This document shows positions 53,561-64,000 of a stretch of DNA of 64,000 bases, in pieces. The notes beneath the pieces are model-generated. The model made no database searches and had not been told where the DNA came from. It saw only the letters and a list, made by a program, of their open reading frames with translations. A program made the translations under genes and the position numbers. Source of the stretch: Nomascus leucogenys (Eukaryota > Chordata > Mammalia > Primates > Hylobatidae). The stretch lies in NCBI RefSeq assembly GCF_006542625.1, contig NC_044402.1, positions 57,404,486 through 57,468,485 of the forward strand, in the 5' to 3' direction. Position 1 is the first letter of the stretch. Each line of letters begins with the position of its first letter.

Positions 53561-55755
53561 CTGGTCACTGCATGTGGGCAGTCCAGAGTCACGAGAAACC
53601 CTAGGCCATGTGGCAGAATGTCCACTGTCCCCACTTCACCACACTGTACTCTCTCCATCCAGTGCTAGCTGCAGCCACGCTGTCTCACAGTCCAGAATGC
53701 TAGCCAGAGGCAAAGCTTTCTGCAGTGCCTTGGCTGGGACCCACAGATAAGGATGGCCAAGCAGTGCTCCCAGAAGCCAGCAGATGCCATCAATCAGTTT
53801 TACATCCTCCAGGCACTGAGAATCTCTGAACACAAGAAGTGTTCTGTGTTGCCAGAGCTGAACTCTCAAGTGAAGACTCCAGAAGGCCCTGAAATGTGGG
53901 CAGGCTCCCATCATTGCCTGTATGTGGCCACAAGGACACAGACTCTTTCCATGGCTGGTGAGATGTCCAGCACACTTGGGGCTCTGGAAAGCCCCTTTTC
54001 AACTTTAGGCCTTAGCTGAGCTCTCCATTTACCTCAGGCCAGGCAGTGCACATTATGGGGGACACCGCTGGGTGCTGGGATGAGAATGGTACTTGGCATG
54101 TGAGCTAGGATTGAGAGTCTACCGCTCTCTTCCCCAGCCAGGCGGTGGCCAGTTACCATCTCTGGCTTCTATCCCCTTACCAGCCTCCTCTGCTACAATT
54201 GCACTTCTGGCAAGCAGTGGATCAGGGAAGCACTGGCAGTTGAGGACCATGTGGAGAACCACTACTGGCCAAGCATTCCCAACCTGACAGCAGAACAGGA
54301 GTACAGCAGTGCTGAGGTGAAATTGACAGAGGACTTTAAGACCATGAAGGCAGTCAACACTTCCAACTAATCACAACCTGTCTCTCCCATAGATTTATTG
54401 TAGACCAACTCAACCATCTCCGTTTCAGCAAGGAATGGTCCTCACTGTAAGCCATCACCCTTGGATTTAGATAATGGGGCTGTCCTGTCTTTAGTATGGA
54501 AAAGAAAATCTTTAATTTCCACAAAAATGTAAGGTTTTGGGCTACAGCCTTATTAAAACAAACAAATATGAGCATAGTGGTCTACAGATGGAATATCTGG
54601 TGCTCTAAACAAACTGCTACTTGAAAGTATAATCACTGTCTTTTTGTTTGTTTCTTTAGCCTGGTAGGACAATGTCACAAATTTCCTTGGTCATAGGGAA
54701 TATAAAACATAGTTTGAACAAAAGCAGCAATAAAGCTACAAACTATTTTTTGGTGTATTTGCTTAAGTATAAGATAGCTGATTGGGGCTTTATCATGTAA
54801 CTTTAGTTTGCTTAGTTTTCATTAAGTTTGTTAAACTTGAATTGTGAATAAATATATGGCTGATTCATATTGTGATTAAACTTCACGTTGACATAAACTG
54901 TACATTAAAAGTTGCTGCACATTGTCATCCAAAATAATACTTAGGTAAAACCAAAAATACTATAAGCCAATGTCAAGGAACCTACCCTAAAATAAAAATA
55001 CAGTTAACATGGAATTGCAAAACTAGAATGGGAGAAACATTTACCCATAAAATATTGTTTGGAACATTGATATAACACTAGAAAAGAATTTTTCTAAATA
55101 ACTACAATGTTCAACTGTGACTGTGCATCTGTGAAGAACAGGCATTTTGAATCATTGCCCTGTGGTGTGTGGCAGTACAATTTTACAGAAATGCACTACA
55201 ATAATTAATAAAATTCTCTAATGGGAAGATTTTAATGAATAAGTATTTACACTATAAATATTTATAATATTGCTGCTATTATTTCACAAAATAAAAAAAG
55301 CTGTATTATAGCCTGTAAAAGCAAATAATAGCCTTACATTTCTAAATAAGGAAAAAATATAAATTTTATGAAGTACAGTTAAGAGTAATTGATAAAATAA
55401 AAATTGGGGCATAAATTATATCATAGTTTGGATAGAGGTTGAAAAAAGTGGATGAAAATTTTAATGAGCCCTTTTTGCCTGCACTAAACTTGATCTTATA
55501 GGTGAACATTCTAATATATATAGGATACCTACTAGCTATCTAATTTACTTTTTACGCAATGTATAAATCCTAGCCTATTGGTCTTAATATTTGAACCTAA
55601 AATAATACACAAGCATAAAAGACAACAAAATAAGGAAGAAATGTATGGAGACAGTGACATTATCAAGGTGGTGGAATAGGGGTCCCTACTTTTGTATTCC
55701 CCTGCAGCAATAAAAACTAGTCAGCCATCCATCAACCAAAGTAACTTTATGAGAG
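53561..55755. other. Unclassified sequence, AT-rich second half
   Basis: 53561-54100 may still be the 5' UTR of the old L1/HAL1, but I cannot confirm it. 54600-55650 is AT-rich (with AATAAA strings at 54739 and 54847) and looks like a long 3' UTR or plain AT-rich DNA. No repeat family is recognised. Confidence 0.35.
54104..54370 (+). pseudogene. Unidentified open frame, possible exon or retrocopy remnant
   Basis: A stop-free plus-strand frame of 88 codons without an ATG ends at TAA 54368. Its last 60 residues look protein-like in composition (for example KQWIREALAVEDHVENHYWP and KLTEDFKTMKAVNTSN) and are followed by AT-rich sequence with poly(A)-like signals. I do not recognise the protein. 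It could be a processed pseudogene end, a lineage-specific exon or chance. Confidence 0.2.
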
Positions 55756-55862
55756 AGCCAGGCACAGTGGCTCATGACAGTACCTCCTCCATTCAGGAGC
55801 CTGAGGCGGGAGGACTGCTTCAGGCAAGGAGTTAAAAACAGCCTGGGCAATATAGTGAGCTT
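55756..55862 (+). mobile_element. Alu monomer fragment, old
   Basis: GAGCCAGGCACAGTGGCTCA, CATTCAGGAGCCTGAGGCGG and CAGCCTGGGCAATATAGTGA. It is diverged and lacks the second monomer and tail. Confidence 0.75.
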
Positions 55863-55929
55863 CGGGATACAGGGCATTATGAAACCTTGCTAAAACCCAA
55901 GATCGAGAAGAGTCATTTTGAGAAGGCAG

Positions 55930-56115
55930 GCCCTTTGGTTAATAAGGTGTCATATTATCCAAAGCAATCTGTAAGTTAACTCAAATCCCTATCAAAATCC
56001 CTGTCCCACTTTTTATAGTAATAGAAAATGCAAGCCTACCATGTAGGCTGAATGGCCAAGACAAACATGAGGAATAAGAAAAAGATGGGGACATCATACT
56101 CGTGACTCACACACA
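55930..56115 (+). mobile_element. Old L1 ORF2 fragment, sense
   Basis: CATATTATCCAAAGCAATCT, CCCTATCAAAATCCCTGTCC and CATGAGGAATAAGAAAAAGA are L1 ORF2 text. The same stretch recurs, diverged, at 57325-57555. Confidence 0.65.
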
Positions 56116-56482
56116 ACAGTTCAAAAGTCACTGTTTGTAGATAACCTGGGGAAACCCTGCTAGGTACTCAGTGGGAGCCACACACTCACCCACACATCTG
56201 CTATTAGGCCCAACATATAGCAGAACCTGCCCTAGTGCCTGCTCCACAGAACAAAGCCCTGAAGACAATCCAGCCTGCCCAAAAACATGACAGAACTCAC
56301 AACCACACGTGCTCCTGGTAACAAGCCCACTAAAGGTAAAACCCACTCCAGATTCGGCAGCCACCTTGTGACGCAGCTACAATCCTTTTTACTGCAAACC
56401 CAGTAAAGATCTCATCAGACTTGAGACCCAACAGTTGAAGATCTTTACCTACAAAAACCAGTTTATAAAAATGAAAAGAGAT
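56116..56482. other. Unique sequence
   Basis: No repeat family or gene recognised between the L1 fragment and the Alu. Confidence 0.4.
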
Positions 56483-56787
56483 GGCTGGGCACAGTGGCTC
56501 ACACCTGTAATCCCAGCACTTTGGGAGGCCGAGGTGAGTGGATCACGAGGTCAGGAGTTCAAGACCAGCCTGGCCAAGATGGTGAAACACTGTCTCTACT
56601 ATAAATACAAAAATTAGCTGGGCATGGTGGTTGGCACCTGTAATCCCAGCTACTCGGGATGCTGAGGCAGAGAATTGTTTGAACCCAGAAGGCGGAGGTT
56701 GCAGTGAGCCAAGATCATGCCATAGCATTCCAGCCTGGGTGACAGAGCGAGACTCCATCTCAAAAACAAAACAACAACAATAACAAC
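56483..56787 (+). mobile_element. Alu with 13-bp TSD
   Basis: TSD AAAATGAAAAGAG at 56468-56480 and 56788-56800. Starts GGCTGGGCACAGTGGCTCAC. The tail is CAAAAACAAAACAACAACAA. Confidence 0.95.
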
Positions 56788-56829
56788 AAAATGAAAAGAG
56801 GTGTTTGCTCCTTCAAATGCACAAACACC

Positions 56830-58130
56830 AATTCAAGTCTATATTATGCCCATTCTAGCGGTTCTATTTTAACATAGAACTGGAAGTCCTACATAGAATA
56901 ATGAAGTCCTACATCAAATAATTAAGCAAGAAAAGCTAAAAGATCCAAATTGAAAAGAAGAAATAACTTCACTGTTTGTAGATGACATAATGTTATATAT
57001 AAAAAACATAAATAGTACATTTAAATAGTGCATTTAATTCCTCTATATATAGTCCGTCTAATAAATGCACTCAGTAAAGAAGCAGAATATACAATTAACA
57101 TACAAATACCAGTTTTGTTTCTATATGCTAGCAACGAACCAGTAAAAAAGAAAAAAAATCTCGTTTACAATAGCAACAAAATAATAGATTTCTTCCCAAT
57201 AAATTTAACCAATGTGGTGAAAGATCTTTACAATAAAAAATAAAATATAATAATGAAAAAAATAAAGAAGATACAAATAAATGTAAATATAATACATGTT
57301 TATGGATTAGAAGAATATTGTCTAAGTGCCATATTATCCAAAGCAATCTTTGCTTTGGAATTAAGTAAATTATTTCCAAATTAAGTAAATTTGGAAAAAA
57401 GTAGATTAATTCAACTTCCTATCAAAATTCTTGTGCCACTTTTTACAGTAATAGAAAATAAAATCTGTGATGTATATAAAACTATAAGAAATATTGAAAG
57501 GCCAAAGCAATCATGAGGAATAAAACAAAATCTGGGGACATTATACTTTATTATTTAAAACTACATTTCAAGACTACAGTAAGCATAATAGAATGCTATG
57601 TTTATAGGAACAAACACAAAAACCAATGGAACAGAATACAGAGCCTAGAAGTAAATCTATGCATCTAAAGTTAATCTTTGACAAGGGCACTACGAATACG
57701 CAATGCAAAAAGTTTAACCTTTTCAATACTTAGTGCTGGGAAAACTGGATACTCGCAAGCACAATAATAAAACTTGATCATATTTCTTACACCAGACACA
57801 AAAATTGACTTAAAATAAAGACTTAAATTTAATACAAAAATCCTTAAAAGAAAATCTTTAAAAAAGCATATGAAAGGCCTCCATGATACTGGTCTTGGCA
57901 ATGTTTTTTTAAATATCATATCAAAAGTATAGCAATAAAACCAGACATAGAGTTGTAGTGTATTAAACTATCGTGCACAGCAAAAATTAACAAAACATTT
58001 AAGATGGGATAAAATATTTGCAAACCATATATAACAGGTTAGTATTCAAAATATAGCAGAAACTCATACAAATCAGAAGCTAAACAATAATAATTAAAAT
58101 ACCTAACTAAAAAATAGGCAAAAGACTAAA
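56830..58130 (+). mobile_element. Old L1 (L1M) ORF2 region, sense
   Basis: CTTCACTGTTTGTAGATGAC (57 kb, the RT FADD-type site), ATATACAATTAACATACAAA, CATATTATCCAAAGCAATCT, AACCAATGGAACAGAATACA, CTGGGAAAACTGGATACTCG and GATGGGATAAAATATTTGCA follow ORF2 order. Many indels. It is cut at its 3' side by the young L1. Confidence 0.75.
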
Positions 58131-58270
58131 CTTTTTTTTATTATTATTATACTGTAACTTTTAGGGTACATGTGCACAATGTACAGGTTTGTTACATATG
58201 TATACATGTGCCATGTTGGTGTGCTGCACCCATTAACTCATCATTTAGCATTAGGTATATCTCCTAATGC

Positions 58271-58297
58271 TATCCCTCCCCCCTCCCCCCACCCCAC
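58271..58297 (-). promoter_or_regulatory. G-rich tract of L1 3' UTR (G-quadruplex-prone)
   Basis: On the plus strand, CCCTCCCCCCTCCCCCCACCCC. On the minus strand it is therefore four or more runs of G, as in other L1PA 3' UTRs, which are known to form G-quadruplexes. A similar C-rich string at 50451-50467 marks the second L1PA copy. Confidence 0.8.
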
Positions 58298-58359
58298 AAC
58301 AGTCCCCACAACAGAAGGTGTGTGATGTTTCCCTTCCTTTGTCCATGTGTTCTCATTGT

Positions 58360-61300
58360 TCAATTCCCACCTATGAGTGAGAACATGTGGTGTCTGGTTT
58401 TTTGTCCTTGTGATAGTTTGCTGAGAATTATGGTTTCCAGCTTCATCCATGTCCCTACAAAGGACATGAACTCATCATTTTTTATGGCTGCATAGTATTC
58501 CATGGTGTATATGTGCCACATTTTCTTAATCCAGTCTATCATTGTTGGACATTTGTGTCGGTTCCAAGTATTTGCTATTGTGAATACTGCCTCAATAAAC
58601 ATACGTGTACATGTGTCTTTATAGCAGCATGATTTATAGTCTTTTGGGTATATACCCAGTAATGGGATGGCTGGGTCAAATGGTATTTCTAGTTCTAGAT
58701 CCCTGAGGGATCGCCACACCAACTTCCACAGTGGTTGAACTTGTTTACAGTCCCACCAACAGTGTAAAAGTGTTCCTATTTCTCCACATCTTCTCCAGCA
58801 CCTGTTGTTTCCTGACTTTTTAATGATGGCCATTCTAACTGGTGTGAGATGGTATCTCATTGTGGTTTTGATTTGCATTTCTCTGATGGCCAGTGATGGT
58901 GAGCATTTTTTCATGTGTTTTTTGGCTGCATAAATGTCTTCTTCTGAGAAGTGTGTGTTCATATCCTTCACCCACTTGTTGATGGGGTTGTTTGTTTTTT
59001 TCTTGTAAACTTGTTTGAGTTCATTGTAGATTCTAGATATTAGCCCTTTGTCAGATGAGTAGATTGCAAAAATTTTCCCCCATTCTGCAGGCTGCCTGTT
59101 CACTCTGACGGTGCTTTCGTTTGCTGTGCAGAAGCTCTTTAGTTTAATTAGATCCCATTTGTCAATTTTGGCTTTTGTTGCCATTGCTTTTGGTGTTTTA
59201 GACATGAAGTCCTTGCCCTTCCCTACATCCTGAATGGTATTGCCTATGTTTTCTTCTAGGGTTTTTATGGTTTTAGGTCTAACATTTAAGTCTTTAATCC
59301 ATCTTGAATTAATTTTTGTATAAGGTTTAAGGAAGGGATCCAGTTTCAGCTTTCTACATATGGCTAGCCAGTTTTCCTAGCACCATTTATTAAATAGGGA
59401 ATCCTTTCCCATTGCTTGTTTTTGTCAGGTTTGTCAAAGGTCAGATAGTTGTATATATGTGGGCACTATTTCTGAGGGCTCTGTTCTGTTCCATTGGTCT
59501 ATATCTCTGTTTTGGTACCAGTACCATGCTGTTTTGGTTACTGTAGCCTTGTAGTATAGTTTGAAGTCAGGTAGCGTGATGCCTCCGGCTTTGTTCTTTT
59601 GCCTTAGGATTGACTTGGCTATGTGGGCTCTTTTTAGGTTCCATATCAAATTTAAAGTAGTTTTTTTTTTCCAATTCTGTGAAGAAAGTCATCGGTAGCT
59701 TTATGGGGATGGCGTTGAGTCTATAAATTACCTTAGGCAGTATGGCCATTTTCACAATATTGATTCTTCCTACCCATGAGCATGAAATGTTCTTCCATCT
59801 GTTTGTATCCTCTTTTATTTCACTGAGCAGTGGTTTGTAGTTCTCCTTGAAGAGGTCCTTCACATCTCTTGTAAGTTGGATTCTTAAGTATTTTATTCTC
59901 TACGAAGCAATTGTGAATGGGAGTTCACTCATGATTTGGCTCTCTGTCTGTTATTGGTGTATAAGAATGCTTGTGATTTTTGCACATCGATTTTGTACCC
60001 TGAGACTTTGCTGAAGTTGCTTATCATCTTAAGGAGATTTTGGGCTGAGATGATGGGGTTTTCTAGATATGCAATCATGCCATCTGCAAACAGGGACAAT
60101 TTGACTTCCTCTTTTCCTAATTGAATGCCTTTTATTCCATTCTCCTGCCTGATTGCTCTGGCCAGAACTTCCAACACTATGTTGAATAGGAGTAGTGAGA
60201 GAGGTCATCCCTGTTTTGTGCCAGTTTTCAAAGAGAATGCTTCCAGTTTTTGTCCATTCAGTATGATATTGACTGTGGGTTTGTCAGAGATAGCTCTTAT
60301 TATTTTGAGATACGTCCCATCAATACCTAATTTATTGAGAGTTTTTAGCATGAAGTATTGTTGAATTCTGTCAAAGGCCTTTTCTGCATCTATTGAGATA
60401 AGCATGTGGTTTTTGTCTTTGGTTCTGTTTATATGCTAGATTAGATTTATTGATTTTCATATGTTGAACCAGCCTTGTATCCCCAGGGATGAAGCCCATT
60501 TGATCATGGTAGATAAGCTTTTTGATGTTTTTCTGGATTCAGTTTGCCAGTATTTTATTGAGGATTTTTGCATCAATGATCATCAAGGATATTGGTCTAA
60601 AATTCTCTTTTTTTGTTGTGTCTCTGCCAGGCTTTGGTATCAGGATGATGCTGGCCTCACAAAATGAGTTAGGGAGGATTCCCTCTTTTTCTATTGATTG
60701 GAATAATTTCAGAAGGAATGGTACCGGCTCCTCCTTGTACCTCTGGTAGAATTCGGCTGTGAATCCATCTGCTCCTGGACTTTTTTTGTTTTTTAAGCTA
60801 TTAGTTGTTGCCTCAATTTCAGAGCCTGTTATTGGTTTATTCAGAGATTCAACTTCTTCCTGGTTTAGACTTGGGAGAGTGTATGTGTCAAGGAATTTAT
60901 CCATTTCTTCTAGATTTTCTAGTTTATTTATGTAGAGGTGTTTATAGTATGATTTGATGGTAGTTTGTATTTCTGTGGGATCGGTGATGATATCCTCTTT
61001 GTCATTTTTTATTGTGTCTATTTGATTCTTCTCTCTTTTCTTCTTTATTAGTCTTGCTAGTGGTCTATCAATTTTGTTGATCTTTTCAAAAAACCAGCTC
61101 CTGGATTCATTGATTTTTTGAAGGGTTTTTTGTGTCTCTATTTCCTTCAGTTCTGCTCTGATCTTAGTTATTTCTTGCCTTCTGCTAGCTTTTGAATGTG
61201 TTTGCTCTTGCTTCTCTATTTCTTTTAATTGTGATGTTAGGGTGTCAATTTTAGATCTTTCCTGCTTTCTTCTGTGGGCATTTAGTGCTCTAAATTTCCC

Positions 61301-62187
61301 TCTACACACTGCTTTGAATGCGTCCCAGAGATTTTGGTATGTGGTGTCTTTGTTCTCGTTGGTTTCAAAGAACATCTTTATTTCTGCCTTATTTCGTTAT
61401 GTGCCCAGTAGTCATTCAGGTGCAGGTTGTTCAGGTCCCGTGTAGTTGAGCGGTTTTGAGTGAGTTTCTTAATCCTGAGTTCTAGTTTGATTGCACTGTG
61501 GTCTGAGAGACAGTTTGTTATGATTTCTGTTCTTTTACATTTGCTGAGGAGTGCTTGACTTCCAACTATGTGGTCAATTTTGGAATAGGTGTGGTGTGGT
61601 GCTGAAAAAAATGTATATTCTGTCGATTTGGGGTGGAGAGTTCTGTAGATGCCTATTAGGTCCACTTGGTGCAGAGCTGAGTTCAATTCCTGGATATCCT
61701 TGTTAACTTTCTGTCTCATTGATCTGTCTAATGATGACAGTGGGGTGTTAAAGTCTCTGATTATTTTTGTGTGGGAGTCTAAGTCTCTTTGTAGGTCACA
61801 AAGGACTTGCTTTATGAATCTAGGTGGTCCTGTATTGGGTGCATATATATTTAGGATAGTTAGCTCTTCTTGTTGAATTGATCCTTTTACCATTATGTAA
61901 TGGCCTTCTTTGTCTCTTTTGATCTTTGTTGGTTTAAAGTCTGTTTTATCCGAGACTAGGATTGCAACCCTTGCCTTTTTTTGTTTTCCATTTGCTTGGT
62001 AGATCTTCCTCCATCCCTTTATTTTGAGCCTATGTGTGTCTCTGCACGTGAGATGGGTTTCCTGAATACAGCACACTGATGAGTCTTGACTCTTTATCCA
62101 ATTTGCCAGTCTGTGCCTTTTAATTTGAGCATTTAGCCCATTTACATTTAAGGTTAGTATTCTTAAGTGTGAATTTGATCTTGTCAT
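58360..62187 (-). pseudogene. L1 ORF2p pseudogene (endonuclease and reverse transcriptase)
   Basis: ORF2p nicks target DNA and reverse-transcribes L1 RNA. The span is 3828 nt, the normal length. The N-terminal endonuclease frame (62187-61378) keeps LTLNVNGLN, CIQETHLT, DFNTPLS, KIDHIVG and SDHSAI, so active-site Asn14, Glu43, the Asp of RDFN, the second Asp and the His are visible. It ends at a 1-nt deletion near 61396. CGA to TGA at 60541-60539 and TGC to TGA at 60207-60205 break the RT. The RT catalytic pair reads FADG (60084-60079) instead of FADD. A T-run at 59660-59668 and further indels shift the frame. TGG to TAG at 59379-59377 precedes the intact 281-codon C-terminal part (59205-58360). 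Not functional. Confidence 0.96.
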
Positions 62188-62250
62188 TATGATGTTAGCT
62201 GGTTATTTTGCTCATTAGTTGATGCGGTTTCTTCCTAGTCTCCATGGTCT

Positions 62251-63249
62251 TTACAATTTGGCATGTTTTTGCAGTGGCTGTTACCGGTTGTTCCTTTCCA
62301 TGTTTAGTGCTTCCTTCAGGAGCTCTTTTAGGGCAGGCCTGGTGGTGACAAAATCTCTCAGCACTTGCTTGTCTGTAAAGGATTTTATTTCTCCTTCACT
62401 TATGAAGCTTAGTTTGGCTGGCTATGAAATTCTGGGTTGAAAATTCTCTTCTTTAAGAATGTTGAATATTGTTCCCCACTCTCTTCTTGCTTGTAGAGTT
62501 TCTACCGAGAGATCAGCTGTTAGTCTGATGGGCTTCCCTTTGTGAGTAAACTGACCTTTCTCTCTGGCTGCCCTTAATATTTTTTCCTTCATTTCAATTT
62601 TGGTGAATCTGACAATGGTTTGTCTTGGAGTTGCTCTTCTCAAGGAGTATGTTTGTGACATTCTCTGTATTTCCTGAATTTGAATGTTGGCCTGCCTTGC
62701 TAGATTGGGGAAGTTCTCCTGGATAATATCCTACTGATTGTTTTCCAACTTGGTTCCATTCTCCCCATCACTTTCAGATACAGCAATTAGACATAGATTT
62801 GGTCTTTTCACATAGTCCCATATTTCTTGGAGGCTTTGTTTGTTTCTTTTTACTCTTTTTTCTCTAAACTTCTCTTCATGCTTTATTTCATTCATTTCAT
62901 CTTCCATCGCTGATACCCTTTCTTCCAGTTGATCGCATCGGTTACTGAGGCTTGTGCATTCATCACGTAGTTCCTGTGTCATGGTTTTCAGCTCCATTGG
63001 GCCCTTTAAGGACTTCTCTGCATTGGTTATTCTAGTTATCTAATTTTTTCTCAAAGTTTTTAACTTCTTTGCCATTGGTTTGAACTCCCTCCTTTAGCTC
63101 GGAGTAGTTTGATCTTCTGAAGCCTTCCTCTCTCAACTCGTCAAAGCCATTCTCCGTCCCATTGCTGGTGAGGAGCTGCATTCCTTTGGAGGAGTAGAGG
63201 TGCTATGATTTTTAGAGTTTCCAGTTTTTCTGCTCTGTTTTTTCCCCAT
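62251..63249 (-). pseudogene. L1 ORF1p pseudogene (RNA-binding chaperone)
   Basis: ORF1p trimerises and coats L1 RNA. The ATG at 63249-63247 gives MGKKQSRKTGNSKNHST. The frame is lost near 63145 (a stop in LTS*ERKA). The coiled-coil segment 62997-62731 (QLEERVSAMEDEMNEIK) and the RRM/C-terminal segment 62661-62422 (RATPRQTIVRFTKIEMKE, QARREWGTIFNILKEE) are in separate frames. The TAA is at 62253-62251. At 999 nt it is slightly shorter than the usual 1017. Not functional. Confidence 0.93.
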
Positions 63250-64000
63250 CTTTGTGGTTTTTATCTACATTTGGTCTTTGATGATGGCGACGTACAGATG
63301 GGTTTTTGGTATGGATGTCCTTTCTGTTTGTAAGTTTTCCTTCTAACAGTCAGGAGCCTCAGCTGCAGGTCTGTTGGAGTTTACTGGAGGTCGTCCACTC
63401 CAGACCCTGTTTGCCTGGGTGTCAGCAACGGTGACTGCAGAACAGAGGATATTGGTGAACTGCAAATGCTGCTGCCTGTTGGTTCTTCTGGAAGTTTTGT
63501 CTCAGAGAGCACCTGGCCGTGTGAGATGTCATTCCACCCCTACTAGGGGGTGCCTCCCAGTTAGGCTACTCGGGGGTCAGGGACCCACTTGAGGAGGCTG
63601 TCTGCCCATTTTCAGATCTCAAGCTGCATGCTGGGAGAACCACTACTCTCTTCAAAGCTGTGGGACAGGGACATTTATGTCTACAGAGGTTATTGCTGTC
63701 TTTTGTTCATCTGTTCCCTGCCCCCAGAGGTGGAGCCTACAGAGGCAGGCAGGCCTCCTTGAGCTGTGGTGGGCTCTACACAATTCGAGATTCCTGGCCA
63801 CTTTGTTTACCTACTCAAGCTTGAGCAATGGCAGGCGACCCTCCCCCAGCCTCACTGCCACCTTGCAGTTTGATCTCAGACTGCTCTGCTAGCAATGAGT
63901 GAGGCTCTGTGGGTGTAGGACCCTCAGAGCCAGATGCAGGATATAATCTCCTGGTGTGCTGTTTGTGAAGCCTATTGGAAAAGCACAGTATTAAGGTGGG
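63250..64000 (-). promoter_or_regulatory. L1PA 5' UTR, partial, with antisense promoter region
   Basis: Text such as CCACTCCAGACCCTGTTTGC, GTCAGGGACCCACTTGAGGA, CCAGAGGTGGAGCCTACAGA and GTGGGTGTAGGACCCTCAGA is the reverse face of the L1PA 5' UTR. The part present covers the region where the L1 antisense promoter lies. Here that promoter would drive plus-strand transcription, towards or past the right edge. The first bases of L1, with the YY1 site, are outside the window. Confidence 0.85.

Larger units (their letters stand above)
58131..64000 (-). mobile_element. Nearly complete young L1 (L1PA-type), runs off the window
   Basis: Minus-strand order: 5' UTR (63250 to the end of the window, about the first 390 bases lie outside by comparison with L1), ORF1 (63249-62251), a 63-nt spacer (62250-62188), ORF2 (62187-58360, 3828 nt), 3' UTR and a short A-tail (TTTTTTTT at 58132). 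Inserted into an old L1 of opposite orientation. The 5' flank is outside the window, so the TSD cannot be checked. Confidence 0.97.

Noticed and set aside
58360..62187. Active L1 or protein-coding ORF2
   Set aside because: The frame is broken by stops, indels and a changed RT catalytic residue.
1..64000. tRNA, 5S, U6, 7SK, Y RNA or snoRNA genes
   Set aside because: I looked for their conserved boxes and found none beyond those buried in Alu (7SL-derived) and MIR (tRNA-derived) copies.

Overview
This is primate nuclear DNA, almost certainly human or great ape. It carries about 27 Alu-derived copies, one with young AluY-type features, together with LINE-1 copies of several ages, solo LTRs of endogenous retroviruses and MaLR elements, MIR and L2 relics, hAT DNA transposon fossils and many simple repeats. 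I found no intact protein-coding gene, tRNA, rRNA or recognisable small RNA gene. Nearly all long open frames lie inside Alu, L1 or purine-rich simple repeats. The window reads as intergenic or deep intronic DNA. Repeat boundaries, orientations and target-site duplications (TSDs) are read from the sequence. Family names come from remembered consensus sequences and are least certain for old copies.

Layout. Positions 1-5.3 kb are mostly unique, with L2 and MIR relics. 5.3-6.3 kb holds two Alus and a GGAA microsatellite. 6.7-8.1 kb holds L1M fragments in both orientations and a long imperfect palindrome. 8.1-9.0 kb is unique, with a perfect hairpin and a CTCF-like motif. 9.0-13.4 kb is dense in MIR, Alu, a MER20-like element, L2, a second hAT relic and an LTR end. 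13.9-15.0 kb has a solo LTR with its own TATA and poly(A) signals, and an MLT1-like LTR. 15.9-18 kb has an Alu inside an Alu, and an old L1. 19.7-23.5 kb is an old minus-strand L1 broken by an Alu and two LTRs.

23.5-30.2 kb mixes Alus with unique sequence and a second CTCF-like motif. 31-33.4 kb is an old L1 with an inverted segment. 34.9-39.4 kb is a minus-strand L1 that keeps both ends but lacks its middle. 40.5-40.9 kb is a purine-only tract. 41-49 kb holds MLT1 and MST LTRs, Alus, MIRs and a repeat-free stretch. 49.3-53.6 kb is an old L1 or HAL1 carrying an LTR that itself carries an Alu and a younger L1, followed by two more Alus. 53.6-55.7 kb is unclassified. From 58.13 kb to the end runs one young minus-strand L1 with 3' UTR, ORF2, the 63-nt spacer, ORF1 and most of the 5' UTR. 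It is disabled by a changed reverse-transcriptase catalytic residue, stops and frameshifts.

No genes work together here. What can be reconstructed is the order of insertions. Nested copies with duplicated target sites show older L1s hit first by MaLR LTRs, then by Alus and a younger L1. I found no clearly new biological system. The most interesting signals are structural: probable template-switch or inversion products, a precisely fused L1 and nested insertions. A few candidate regulatory motifs in the unique DNA also deserve a check.
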